Shown one piece after another: positions 22,801-35,522 of a DNA stretch of 64,000 nt (positions are counted from its first letter, which is position 1; every line of letters begins with the position of its first letter). Source of the stretch: Hormiphora californensis (Eukaryota > Ctenophora > Tentaculata > Cydippida > Pleurobrachiidae); the NCBI GenBank assembly GCA_020137815.1, contig CM035352.1, positions 1,242,175 to 1,306,174 of the forward strand, read 5' to 3'. Both the position numbers and the translations under genes were made by a program. The notes below the pieces were generated by a model that was given only the letters and a program-made list of their open reading frames with translations, did not search any database and was not told the origin of the DNA.

Positions 22801-23330
22801 TTCACGTTCGTGTTAGAACACCTACCCTTTTGGCATTTGCTATGAGTCTCAATGTCCTTCCCACTCGACTTTCCACAAATGTATCGTCCACAAAGGAGTG
22901 GGGAATTGACCCCAGCCACCCTCCTAAATGCAGTTGAACCAGCGTGGCCACAAACTTGGTAAAACGCTGGATCGTTGGGGCATACCTCACTATAAAAAGT
23001 GTATTCGGCTCTCTCGAAATCAGATGAAGTATAAAGTTGTTGGGAAGATGGGCATCTGTAGATTGCGCTATTATACGTTGAATCATACCCGCACTGTTCC
23101 TTCAGATATCCCCCAACCTCTTCGATAGAGCACTCTAGAGTTGGTGTAGGAGTTGGTCTTGGGACGGGTGTTATAGTTGGTCTTGGGACGGGTCTAGTTG
23201 GCCTCGGTACGGGTCTAGTTGGCCTCGGGATGGGTCTAGTTGGCCTCGGGATGGGTCTAGTTGGTGGATCCAGTGCATCACTTGGTGAGCCAGTGACTAC
23301 TAGGTTTAGGAGAACAAATAGGGAGAGCAT
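19793..23330 (-). CDS. GPCR with LDLa-module ectodomain (relaxin-receptor/GRL101-like), ectodomain frame broken
   Basis: A seven-helix rhodopsin-family receptor with a large Cys-rich ectodomain. It starts at ATG 23328-23330 with a signal peptide (MLSLFVLLNLVVTG), then a Pro-rich TRPIPRP repeat. LDLa-type modules follow (CDGRIDCERGDDEVGC, CDGVSDCQ, MDGQVDCKDGSDE, CDGQVDCVDLSDEC). The helices run from about 21310 to 20618 (TM1 VGPVATLLNFLVLIVTI onwards) and 20337 to 19793, joined in phase; TM6 is followed by an NSVINPLLY motif. The helical part is intact. The ectodomain needs about six frame changes (near 22790, 22655, 22470, 21660, 21470, 21395), all +1, so it is mis-assembled, decayed, or holds unseen introns. 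The last intron holds a 43-bp tandem repeat. Ligand unknown. Confidence 0.82.
20410..20605. repeat. ~43-bp tandem repeat, four to five units
   Basis: Units of the form CAATGCTCTGACAGCGATTC followed by TCGAAATGAGAATAGGGTCAGGT in the GPCR intron. The CAATGCTCTGAC core is the same as that of dispersed copies near 340, 4000 and 33050. Confidence 0.9.
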
Positions 23331-23851
23331 CGACCTAGAAAAAGAATGTTGCCTAGTTTTGTGGTTTACATGTGTACATCCGTGTGTTACAGAAGCCAAT
23401 TTATAGCAAAAAAAAGAAGAATTATCATCGGGAGAACGGAGTCTATTACTACTGCATAACACAATGGTGTTTGTTACACTGTAGGGAAATTATACTGCTG
23501 TCTAAAACTGAGATGCTAAACCACTCTGAAGAACAATCGCGTTGTCCTACTAATGAAAGATGTTCAATGAACATCCTAGTCCAGATAACCACTCGTTTTC
23601 CAATCTTTAAGTGTAAGTGGACTCGTTTTCCTGGCATACTATGCCGCATAGCTACACTCAATGCATGGCCTTATTCTCTGAATTCCTACATCGAATATAG
23701 CACCGTACTTGGCTCGATATTATAGAGAGAACACTGCACTTCTTGCACATTACCCCATCATATTGCTGCTGCACTATTTGACATGTACCATTCTTAGCGT
23801 TATCCATTACTCTCTGCAATCCTGGCTCGGTTCGGGAGCACTCTGGACACC

Positions 23852-23961
23852 ATGGACCCCCGGAGACAGAGCTCTGACATGGACCCCCGGAGACAGAGCT
23901 CCGACATGGATCCACGGAGACAGAGCTCCGACATGGATCCCCGGAGACAGAGCTCTGCCTC
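23852..23961 (+). repeat. 27-bp coding repeat (MDPRRQSSD), four units
   Basis: Four tandem copies encode MDPRRQSSD at the N-terminus of the TRPM channel, each carrying an in-frame ATG. The Arg-Arg-Gln-Ser-Ser is a possible basophilic kinase site. Confidence 0.9.
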
Positions 23962-26900
23962 AGCTACCTCTTTAGCCTCCAGATTCTCCAATATGTACAA
24001 CAGAACACGGTCCACTTCCTACACTGCAGAAACCTTCTTTATTCGCCGCTGTGCAAAGTTCGTCCCTCATTCAATTGACGAGGACTGCGTAGAGGAGAAC
24101 CGATATTACACCAGACAGAGTTTTAAGGGGGACACCTGTGTGAACTGTAGGGGAACCCGGAAATCTCATCCTGGGAGGAAGGCTAACCCTGCTGACATTC
24201 CAACTAACGCTTTCGGGGAGTTACATTTCGGTAACGACATGGACAACTTCAGTGCGCTACCCTACTACATTCGTTTAGACTCAGAAACAGATAAGAAGCT
24301 AATCGCTAAGTTAGTCGTTGACAAATGGGCCATTCCTCACCCGTATCTGATAATTTCCTTTATCGGAGGCCCTGATTCCTCTGAATTCAGTCTGGCTGCT
24401 AGGGAGATGATAAAGAGTGTGACCGATGAGCTGTTGAAGGGAGCTCGGACTACTAAAACCTGGTTCATTACAGATGGAATGGACCGAGGTGTTGGACAGC
24501 TCATCGGGAGGGCAGCAGGGAAACAGAGAAACTTCCTGGAATCCATTCCCATTATTGGTCTGGGAGCATGGGCCCTGACCACTAACAACAGAGCTCTTAT
24601 TGAGTGCAAGAAGCCTGGTAGTGGGTGTTTCCCAGCGGATTACGAGGGGGAGGTATGTGAGTTCCCGAGATGTGAGAACAAGGCTGCACTTGAGCGGCAC
24701 CACACTCACTTTATACTGTTTGACGATGGCCGAATGCACAGTTCTACCTCTGAGTTTATGAAGGCCAGGTTTAATGTAGAGTTGGCGATATCACACTACA
24801 AACGAGTTCGACTTGTGACACTTCTTGTTGGCGGGGATGAGATCAACTTGAAAGAAGTTAGGGATCGTGTTTCGAAGGGGACGCTGGTTGTCCTGATCAA
24901 AGGTACTGGTGGTATAACAGATGTTCTCTGCTGGTCCTTGGATCTTGTAGAAGCGGAAGAGGTGGAGGAGCTGGAGCAGTATCTTAGGAAGACATACCCC
25001 GGTGAGGATAACTTGAAGACACGGAATACAATACTCTACATTCTGGACAAGGCGACATTTCTTATCCAGTGCCGGGGGGTTGATTCTCAGATAGATGAGG
25101 TTATCCTGTCTGGGTTGAGGAAGATATCACGCGATGGGATGGGAGAGGACGGGGGTACAGTCTGGAGGGTATACGATCAGTTACTGTTGGGGCTAACCTG
25201 GGATGCGGTTGAGAATGACGATGACTGGCAAGTGTTGAAGAGTTATAACTTTGCTGAGTGTGGAAACTATTCAATGACAAGGTTGATATCTCAGGCTCTA
25301 CAACTGAACAGGGTTGAGTTTATCAGGAGGGCAATTCATTTCAAAGCGTACACCAAGAAAATGTTGACAGAAGAAATGTTTGAAGAGATTCTAAACAGCA
25401 CAAAGACACACTCTTTTCTCCGGAGGATTCTCTCGGAGACCAAACGGTGGTATAAATCTATGAAGAAACCAATCATGATGGCAAGTTATATACAGCTAGA
25501 CGGTAAACCAGGAACGACTGAAGAAGATGCTCCTCTTGACAATGATCCGATTAAATACTCTTTTGAAACGTTCGCCTTGACGATTGATTATCTCTGCGAT
25601 GGAATCTTTAACGGCTGGTCCACGTCAAATCAAGTAAGAAAAACAGATCATTGTGAGTGTATTTCACGTGTCAACAGGTGTTTGTGCCTCTGTTTTTCAA
25701 CTTCATACAAATGTGTCAAATAAAACGTTTTGACCAACAGCTGGGGGCATTTCTCTAGGGTCATTTCTCTGGGGGGGGGGGGGGGAAGGTCATTGGTACC
25801 ACCAAATATCAAGTACCACGGCCCATTCCACCAAACATCACCCTATCAGGGAGCATCAGGGTCCAGGAGATCAGACGTCCCTCCAAAACCCAGACATCCT
25901 ACTGATCCTACTATGTGTCCTGGAGCAGCGTACATCAGATGGCCCTGTTACTTTGGGAGGAGAACAGAAGCCCGATGATGGTAGCACTCCTGTGTAGTCA
26001 CATCTATAAGTGGATGGCAAGGAAGGAGAGTAAATACGTGGAGATAACACCTGACATGAGGACCAGCTTGTTGGATAATGCCTTGTAAGTTTGGGTGCCC
26101 GTGTTGAGCATCACGATAATGGGGATCTCAGAGAGATAGAGATAGTGTGGTTGAACATTATATTTTGCAGGGAGTTTGAAAAGTTAGCGTATGGTCTGCT
26201 GCATGAAGCAAATGAGGATTACCCCACTCGATCTGTGGAGCTCCTTCTGACACACCCTCACTTTGACTCGTGTGATAAGACACTCCTTCAGGTACAGGGT
26301 TACCATGACAACAAGTTCCAACCTCTCGTGAGAGAGGGTGAGCCGGGAGGGGGAGGTTAGATAGAAGGATATAGATAGGAGAGTCTACTCCCTATAATAT
26401 ATGGGTTATACACAATCTCTCCCTACTCTCTGTCAACCTATTACACCAGCTCTTTTCCAACCTATGTGATCCCAACTTCCAACTCTCCTGGCAGGTAGCG
26501 GATTACACGGGATCTGATCTGTTCCTCTCCCACGACGCTGTACAGGACTACCTCACTCGTGAGTGGATGGGTCTACTGGATGACGATGTTCAGACCATCC
26601 AGATTCTAGCAGCCCTACCATTTCCCCTGTTAGCGCGGTTCAGGAAGGTACCAAATCTTAGAAACCAGGTGACAATTGACCAAGAACAGACGACAGTCAA
26701 CATAAAGGTACTAACAGACATACACACACACACCGATTATCTACACAGTTGCCACGGGAACAATTGTCATGTTTGCTCGTTATCTCCACATTTACTCGTT
26801 AACTCCACATGGCCGCCTTGTTGAGTAAGGCATGCAGGACTAGGGAGAAATGCTGTCCTGTATAATTAGTGTAAAGGGAAATGACATACCTACACAGTAT

Positions 26901-28859
26901 ATAATACACACCATCATCTCTCCTTTCAGAGACGTCGGGATAGGTTCATGGGAAAGTTTAGTAATGTAAAGGTGAAGTACGTTCATCTTGGACCGCTTCA
27001 GAAAATCTGGCATTTCTACCACGCCCCCATCGTTAAGTTTTACTTCTTCCTAATCACATACTTATTATTCTTGACCACCTTTGCGTATGCGCTGCTGATG
27101 GAGCATCCCATAAAGTCCCGGACATCAAACTCAGAGCTCTGTGTTTACACCTGGGTCCTCTCTACTATACCCCTAGAGATCAGACAGGTAAATTCTCACT
27201 CAATATTTTACACGAACTATAATATATTCTCTCGGCTTGCCTTGCTCGTCAACTGAGCTGTGTCTCATGGTGCCGCTAGATCCCGTGTGACCGTCAGACA
27301 GATTAGAACCATCTCTTGTTTCAGATTTACAAAACATGTCCGAGTAGATTTTACAGCAAGTTAAAATGCTACTTCAAGAATTCATACAACCGGTATGATG
27401 TTTTGTGCCTGCTATTCGTTCTACTCTCCATCGCCTGCCGTTACTTTATTCCATACCTCAGGTGGGTTGCCCGTTATAGTAACCATAGTAACCATAGTAA
27501 CCATAGTAACCATAGTAACCATAGTAACCATAGTAATCATAGTAACCATAGTAACCATAGTAATCATAGTAACCAAAGGTGGGTGTAATAGTAACTATAG
27601 GTACAACATCACATCAGTCAAGTTGATATTTTCAGTGGTAAAATCTTGTTCTCTCAGTAACAATAAGTTCTTCTGTTTTAGGACCGGTATCAATATGATT
27701 GATATTTTACATCCAAGAGACCTCCCACCACCCCCCGTTGAAGAGGCATTCTACAGAATATTCTTTTCCATTGCTTTTGCTCTATCTTGTGTCAGACTCC
27801 TGCAAAACATGCAAATTCATAGCAATGTTGGACCAAAGGTTTGAACTGTGGCAGCTTCTCTGCTGCAATATTTCTCATATAATATGTCTCACTCATTTTT
27901 GCCAAATTTCGACCCCCTCCCCCCGATTCCACTGGATGTCTGTATTAATTACTCCCCCTTTCAGGTTGTAATGGCAGCCTCCATGGTAGTGGATTTGTTG
28001 TTCTTCATGGGATTCCTTATCATGTCCATAATCTGCTATGGGGTGTCAACTGAGAGTCTCATAAACCCGACAAAGGAAAACAAGTCGGGTGCTTTCAATT
28101 CGGTCAGTTTTAATTCGGGTACTTTCAATTCGGTCAGTTTCAATTCGGGTACTTTCAATTCGGTCAGTTTCAATTCGGGTACTTTCAATTCGGGTACTTT
28201 AAATTCGGGTACTTTCAATTCGGTCAGTTTCAATTCGGTTGGTTTCAATTCGGGTACTTTCAATTCGGTCAGTTTCAATTCGGGTACTTTCAATTCGGTC
28301 AGTTTCAATTCGGTTGATTTAAAAAAACGTGTTGGAATAGTATCTAATGCATGGATTGGGAACACAAAACAGATCAGCTATTTTCTAGAGATACCAATTC
28401 AGTTATTGATTCGTTTGTTTCCGCAGATATTCGATATATTCTGGAGACCCTATATTAACATCTTGGGAGAGCTAAATCTGGATAGTTTACAAGGAAAACT
28501 AAACATTGGTTATTGCAAGCTAGCCATGATCTACAATACAACACTGGACTGTACGGACGCAAGAGAGAACTATCACTGCACCAAGGATCCTTACTGCAAC
28601 TACAACAGGTTCGAGTTCAGTCATGAAACTTCGACTGAGATAAATTAGACACGACAGTTTGAGTTTGACTATTATATTCTTCTTGTGGTCAGTATATGTA
28701 CACTTCAAATTCTGATCTCTTACTACTGCAGGTATGTGATATACATAGCGATGGCAGTTTATATGATGCTGGTAGCTGTGATGATGATAAACCTTTTAGT
28801 GGCCGTCTTCACCTACACATACGATCAGATTAACTCAATATCTGCACGGGTAACATTCC

Positions 28860-28894
<35 letters not shown>

Positions 28895-29549
28895 AGCTCT
28901 AGATCTCTGTCTGTCCTTCTTGCTTTCTGTCTGTCTCTCAATATATCTGTATCTCATATATAGGTTTGGAAGTGGCAGAGATATGAGTTGATCACAGAAT
29001 TTAAAGACAGAAGCGCCATCCCAATGCCGCTCAACTGTATCTACCTGTGTATTCTAGCCGTGATATGGGTCTTTCGAAAATGTAAACCCAAACAAAAGCA
29101 AGGTATGATAACAGCATCAGTTACTGTTATTATTATGACAGTTATTAGTATATTATGACATGACAGTTATTAGTATATTATGAAAGTTATTGTAACGAAT
29201 TTATCATAGTTCTTCTAGAACAAGTAACCATGCTAAGTTGATAATAAGTTATTTAAATCATGTTCTCCTGCAGTGAGTAGAGCAGTTGGCGTTGAAGAGG
29301 AACTAACGATAATAGAGACGGAGTGCCGGAGAAATCTGCTCACTAAAACTGACTGCTACGAACAGTGTTCGGAATACTGGGGAGGGGATACATCGGATGC
29401 AAGCACAGTTAACAGAGTGTGTGAAGGCTGTAGAGAGGTTAACAGAGAAGGTGGAAGGGTTAGTGGTGGCGGCTAACAATGCTAACAGATCCCCAACTCC
29501 CATTCACGATTCTCTGCTTCGATTAAGGAACCGAAAGGCTTCAGTGTAA
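23852..29549 (+). CDS. TRPM-family cation channel, short C-terminus
   Basis: Exons: 23852-25633, about 25873-26084, 26171-26291, 26495-26707, 26930-27187, 27325-27461, 27682-27838, 27965-about 28070 (or through to 28608), 28427-28608, 28732-28849, 28964-29102, 29274-29549. The start ATG is in CACCATGG and four MDPRRQSSD repeats follow. Next is the LSDAT nucleotide-sensor-like region (HPYLIISFIGG, TWFITDGMDRGVGQLIGRAA, LLVGGDEINL, VVLIKGTGGITDVL), then TRPM homology repeats. S1 is in 26930-27187, S4 includes LSCVRLLQNM, S5 is DLLFFMGFLIMSIICYG, the pore has WRPYINILGELNLD, S6 is VAVMMINLLVAVFTYTY, and the TRP helix is VWKWQRYELI. It ends in a coiled coil (AQLTECVKAVERLTEKVEGL); there is no kinase or Nudix domain. 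Frame offsets of +1 are needed near 25940 and 29395. Confidence 0.95.
27474..27580 (+). repeat. 9-bp tandem repeat (GTAACCATA)n
   Basis: About eleven copies in a TRPM intron directly after the exon ending at 27461. The open frame across it (SNHSNH) is accidental. Confidence 0.9.
28088..28316 (+). repeat. 15-bp tandem repeat, open in the TRPM frame
   Basis: About fifteen units of TTCGGTCAGTTTCAA and TTCGGGTACTTTCAA (FNSVS/FNSGT) between the S5 and pore exons. Unit length is a multiple of three and the frame matches both flanking exons. A good acceptor (TTTGTTTCCGCAG, 28414-28426) suggests it is normally spliced out; no strong donor is evident. Confidence 0.9.
28861..28891 (+). repeat. (CTGT)n microsatellite
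   Basis: Short CTGT run in the TRPM intron after the S6 exon. Confidence 0.85.
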
Positions 29550-29911
29550 GGAACAATGACGGATCATACAACTGACCAATGAACGACAGACTTGATTTTG
29601 ACTGAATATTATATTGACTACACACTATAATCACTTCGTTTGACCGTGGGAGTACAGTAATTTTATTATATCGAATGAACGACTGATGATTTGCCTAAAC
29701 TATGACAATCGTTAAACTCATTCGCATAAAACGTTTCTAATACAAGTAACCGACCTTCTTTGTTTCCAACTGCATTTTCATCTTGTTTCAACCCTCTCCC
29801 CTTTTTATTTACTTGCACTTGCAGTTGTAAACGTGTGTGTTTGTGTGTGTCTAAGGTCCTATATTGATGACGTGCAGCCCACTGTATGATATACATTTAG
29901 AAGAGGGAATT

Positions 29912-30136
<225 letters not shown>

Positions 30137-30527
30137 CTCGCAAACTTGGTCCATGGGACTACACTTCCGGCTATAATACTCATTACCGTATTACCCATCC
30201 AATCCTGGGAAGGCAAGATCTAGAGAGGAGGAGAAGGAGGAGAGACTCTCTTTATTATACGTACCCATAGTACCCTCGAGAGAGAAAGATTTAGCAAGAG
30301 TTCGTTTTTCTAGGAACATCCAGTCACTGTGTTTACACACTTGATCAGCTTGCTGCCAGATCAGCCTTGGTTACTCGTAACCTCTCTCAGGCTGGCTCCC
30401 CTGATCAGTCTGATTAGATCTAATTGATTATTATCAAGATGTGACTGACCGCAGAACTGCTGATGAGTTTTGTGTCTTGAGTGCTACTCAGTTTGCTTGT
30501 TTATTGACACTTTCATTAGTACTTGTT

Positions 30528-30711
<184 letters not shown>

Positions 30712-30873
30712 TAGCTGTTTATCACACGAGCAGTGGGACTCAATCATCATGCTCTAGCGGGTCTATCGTGAAGCTAGATCAGCGTGTGTTTCTTCTGGAT
30801 TTGAGGAATCCGCATTCCGCACTGGAGATGAGCCACGTTCTTGCTCCTCATTTGTGGTCTGCGGTGGACACAG

Positions 30874-30875
<2 letters not shown>

Positions 30876-30963
<88 letters not shown>
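30876..30963 (+). repeat. (CT)n microsatellite
   Basis: Nearly pure CT run. Confidence 0.95.
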
Positions 30964-30969
<6 letters not shown>

Positions 30970-31163
30970 TCTTTCTCCCTCTCTCCTTTGATAATCTAGT
31001 ATTCATCATGGGTCATCAAATGAAGCTCATTGCACTTCTCTGACCATCTTTCTCTCAAGTTTCGACCATTCGCTCATTCTAAGCTCTGTTATATTAGCTC
31101 CTATTCACGTAGCTTGCTTAACAACTGCACGTGCTGCTATTACAGAGCTGCCATGTCTTGTAA

Positions 31164-31406
31164 ACAAATCTTAGGAGACGATCTTTAACTCTTAGTGTTG
31201 AGAGAGCTGCAGCTGCAGGGGGTGTTGTTACTGTGAATATTCTGGGTTATGGAGCGGTAATATTATTCAGTGGAGGCACTTTCGGTTCCTACATCCATGG
31301 AACTCTATCTACCCTGCTGCACCGACACGTCCTACTGACCTTCCACCTTTCGGTGATGTTTTCTTCGTTTCATGGACTTGTAGCCGCGACTAGTCTGTTT
31401 TTGTGA
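31164..31406 (+). other. Open frame of ~80 codons lacking ATG start; possible exon
   Basis: An uninterrupted frame between two stops encodes a hydrophobic, Gly-rich stretch (GGVVTVNILGYGAVILFSGG, GSYIHGTLSTLL). I do not recognise it, and splice sites are not clear. It may be chance. Confidence 0.2.
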
Positions 31407-31745
31407 TAAATACCGATAATCAATGTGATTATGCGAGAAAGAAATTTAATATGTGTTTATAAAAATCGGTACTGAGGCCTGATAATTAATGGTAGAGATA
31501 ACGAGAAGAGAGACTCGGTAGTAGTGCAAGTATGCAGAGCTCAAAAGTCGTATGACTCTGCTATGCTTCAAGAGATCTCAGAAAATGTGATTTTGTTCTA
31601 AGAGGGCGGGAGTTTCGATGCGTAGCAAATGCTCTTTGTCACATAATCTAGCTACCCGAGTTACACACCCCCCCCCCCCCCACTGGCCCCTCCACACTCC
31701 AGTTCTCCACAGTTGAATTAACGCAGTCGACATCTCCTACTTATA

Positions 31746-32955
31746 CAGGGTGTCCCACTGTCTTTGCATCACCTGCGATTTTGGGTCATGACCGGGCTCT
31801 ATTAAACTAACCAAAACTGATCGAAAAATTGGTCAAAATGGTTCTAACATTCTAACAAAAACCAGTGTTCTAGAGAAATGTCTGGCGAACATTTTGGTTG
31901 CAAGATTGACTTTCCAAGTCTTACCAATCGTCAGATATATCGTCGTAAAGTCAAAATTACGTGTTTATGAAATCCGACCGGGGTTCACGTTTTGAAAAAT
32001 TCACAAGTGCAAAGTTGCTCGGATCATATTGCATCCCTCATAAGAGTTGTAGGAAATTGTCTGGCGGTCATTTTGGTACCCGGGTTTTTATCCTAGCTCA
32101 ATGTTTAGAATGTCTTATGACTGTCAGAACTGGAATTTTCCCAAAAGTGGTCTCAGGTAACGCATTGCATTTTGCCCTGTTATGAAGCTCATAGCTGCTT
32201 GAATACATCTTAGTGCATGATAGGGTTGAGATAGACCACTTGCGTATCCTACACATTAACATGGGCCTTGCCAAATCGTCATAACAACCCTGTCAAGTGT
32301 CTAGATGAAATTGAGACGATATGTGCTGATTATCATGGGATTACACACGACACCGAGCCACCTAATTAGGGGCTGTGAGCCGATACCAACTAAGACTCAG
32401 CATAGAAAAATCTTCATGTTCCTACAGTCATAACGCAACTTAAACGTAGAGCTATGGAAAAAACCATGGTATCAAGATGAACCTTAGACGATTCCAATGA
32501 AGCTCTTGTAAATTTCAAATCATTTTACCCATTTGTTGATAACACGTGATCCCCTCAAAAATGCTGGTTGAATTTCGTCTTTAGACAGCCATAAGACACT
32601 CTGAACATTGAGTTAGGATAAAAACCCGGGTACCAAAATGACCGCCAGACAATTTCCTACAACTCTTATGAGGGATGCAATGTGATCCGAGCAACTTTGC
32701 ACTTGTGAATTTTTCAAAACGTGAACCCTGGTCGGATTTCATGAACACGTAATTTTGACTTTACGACGATATATCTGACGATTGGTAAGACTTGGAAAGT
32801 CAATCTTGCAACCAAAATGTTCGCCAGACAATTCTCTAGAACACTGGTTTTTGTTAGGACCATTTTGACCAATTTTTCGATCAGTTTTGGTTAGTTTAAT
32901 GGAGCCCGGTCATGACCCAAAATCGCAGGTGATGCAAAGACAGTGGGACACCCTG
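31746..32955. mobile_element. 1.2-kb non-autonomous foldback element with ~390-bp inverted repeats and TA duplication
   Basis: Ends are CAGGGTGTCCCACTGTCTTT and its complement, bounded by TA at 31744-31745 and 32956-32957, as in Tc1/mariner-type elements. The two arms match with few differences for about 390 bp (to around 32130 and from around 32580); one arm has an extra 8-bp ATTCTAAC. The middle has no transposase frame. Confidence 0.9.
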
Positions 32956-33019
32956 TAGAGAAATGCTGCAGGTCCTGCAGCTTTCTCTCTTTTAGTCTTT
33001 ATTAGCCCTCTCCTCTGTC

Positions 33020-33075
33020 AGGCCAATGTTTTGACCACAGTTCTCGCGCGAGACTAGGGTGCAATGCTCTGACAT
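33020..33075. repeat. Dispersed CAATGYTYTGACC motif copies
   Basis: Contains CAGGCCAATGTTTTGACCAC and a nearby CAATGCTCTGACATG, related to the repeats near 4000 and 20410. Confidence 0.5.
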
Positions 33076-33959
33076 GACAGCCTCTTCTAAAGTGTTACAT
33101 GATCAGTTCATAATCAGTTCATACCATGATCAGTTCATTATTTAGTTTAACGAAGAAGACATGTGGTGTTGTTGTTGTTTTATTTGGCAGGATGCCCAGT
33201 TAGTTCTACCGGTGTTATACCCCGTGTTTCCGTTTGGGTTTTAACGGCTGGTACTACCGTGCAACCCTGTCATTGGTACTACCGTGCCGGATATATCAGT
33301 CATCGTTGGCACTATTCCTCACTACACGATCCGTTGTACATTTGTTAGTTTTGTGATTGTCCTTCACAACTTTATTACTTATTACTGATTGTTTTTTTTC
33401 CCAGGTGTCACTCTTTCCTTTGTCCTCTCCCCTTGTGGTATATTGCATAGTATGGGGACTGTATATGACATAATGGGAGAAAGAAGGTTTTCTTTGACAA
33501 TTCATTTTGATTGGTATCTGTTGAGCGTACCTAATCATTCATGTTTCTACCCTGTACACTACGAAAGTATCCTACCTTGAGGGTCAGAGAGATTCAGAGG
33601 GAGAAAGACATCTGAGAAAGAAGGAGAGGGAGGGAGCTGGAGGAATTTGGCCAAGCAGGGTGTACCTTGACAATTTATTCCAATCGTCCCCTTTCCATAT
33701 TATTACTTGTCGCCATAATTATGTCGCGTAGTCTCTATGTCTCTACTCACATCGTCCCCACATCTCTTCTCAGGACCACCCTGATCTTCTGCCGGTTGTC
33801 TTATGGTTTGGTCTGTTCGTCATCCTCTCCCCGTCCCGGACGTGGACTTTTGCGGCTCTGTGCAGGAGGGTCATCTCAGAATCTCATCATTAGTGATACC
33901 CTCGAGTCAACAACCTGTTTCATTTTGACGGGCTGTTCTGCTTGTGAGACATGCATAGA

Positions 33960-34840
33960 TCACATTTTCCCTCTCCCTTCTATGTCTATGCTCTCCCTCT
34001 TCTCTCTCTCTCTCGGGTGGGGTATTGGGGAAGACACTTCTTCCCCTCGTGATGCTCCTTCTTATTGTGGTTCTTCTCTCTCTCTCTTCTCTCGTACGGT
34101 CCGACGGATCATTCTCTCTCTCTCTCTCTCACGCGGTCTTTCCGTCTCATGTCGATTCTGTTTCGTCCTCGTCTCTTTCATCATCTTCCCTTTCTCCTTT
34201 TCTTCCTCTCCTCTCCTCTTTCTCGTCTCTTCTTTGATCATATTTCGTCTTGCCTCTCTCTCTGCTCTCTACTCTCACCACGTCTCTCTTTCTTTTACCT
34301 CTTCGTCTTTTCTCTCTCTCTCGTCTCTCTCTCTCTGTTCTTCTCCCTCTCTCTCTCTCTCCGTCTCTCTTCGGTCCTCTCTCTCTCCTCTCCTCCTCCT
34401 TCCTCCTCTCCTCTCTCGTCTCTCGTCCTCTCTATCTCTCACTTCTTATGGGGATCTCACTTCTCACGTCTCTCTTTGTTTTCTCTCTACCCTGCCTCTC
34501 TCTCTTCTCCCGTCTCTCTCTCCCGTTTCTCCTCTCTTCTCTCTCTCTCTCTTCCATTGTTTTCTTGTCACCAGAGTGGTCACTGGAGTCACGGAGACCC
34601 AAATCTATCGCTCGGTTTACTCGTTAGGAGACAATGAGGCTGTCTGTTGATTGTGCACGTTAGCCTTTAGGTTGTAGATCGTCCTAATAAACACGCAATG
34701 CTTGCCTGAGACTGAGAGAGAGAGAGAGAGAGTAGAGAGAGGATTGCAGGAGAGGAGCGAGAGGAGAGTAGAGAGGAAGAAGGAGAAGAGAGAGAGGATA
34801 GAGAGAGAGAGGAGAGAGAGAGTAGAGAGAGGTAACCAGT
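33960..34840 (+). repeat. Pyrimidine-rich low-complexity tract followed by purine-rich tract
   Basis: 33960-34560 is CT-rich with irregular interruptions; 34710-34840 is GA-rich. The long Ser/Leu-rich open frames here are explained by composition and have no domain features. Confidence 0.8.
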
Positions 34841-35522
34841 TAGAGGAAGAGGGAAAAGGATGAGGACGGTGCGTGGAGATAGAGAACACCGGGTAAAACA
34901 GCACCACTCTCCAGAATCTTTATTGAATGCAAGATCTTGTTGTGACCTATGATCATCTCTAGTCAGCGGAAAGCCTAAAATGTATTACCTTCATGAGTAG
35001 AAGAGATGCACAAATAAGGGAATATTTTCCAATCGAGAGAGGGGGGGGGGCATATAAGGTAGAGAGGTTCAGGAGGGAGAGAGAGTAGGGGAGGATGTAT
35101 TATGGTGGTGCTGGTATTGTTTGCGATGCAGTTATATTTTGGTATTGTTGGTTCTTACTTGTGGCTGTTTCACCCCCATCTTCCCCCCGCCGTCCCCTGG
35201 GTAGTCTTACAAGAGATGAGAGGAGGGGAGCTGGCCGCTCTTTGAAAAATATGTATGCCTGCTTTTGCTTTAAACCACACAACTACTGCATATTTAAAAG
35301 CTCCCCCTGCGAATTCCGCTCCTGTCTAGTCTCTCTTCCTCTTCGGTGGGGAATTTATATGTTAGAGAATAAGAAACCTCATTTATAATGGGGATATGGG
35401 GACTCGGGATCCAGGGAGGGAAGTCTTGTTACGAGGGAGAAAAGATAAGAGTCGTCGCTCCCTCTCTCTCTCTGACACTCTCTCTCCCTTCTTTTTAGAT
35501 ATTTTCCTGATTCTTTTTTTAG
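34841..35522. other. No supported gene; upstream of coiled-coil exons
   Basis: Contains a G-run near 35041 and short pyrimidine tracts. It may contain 5' exons of the coiled-coil gene, but none could be supported. Confidence 0.3.

Noticed and set aside
33667-34650. 327-codon Ser/Leu-rich frame
   Set aside because: Pyrimidine-rich composition explains it; all three frames are open, with no domain or splice support.
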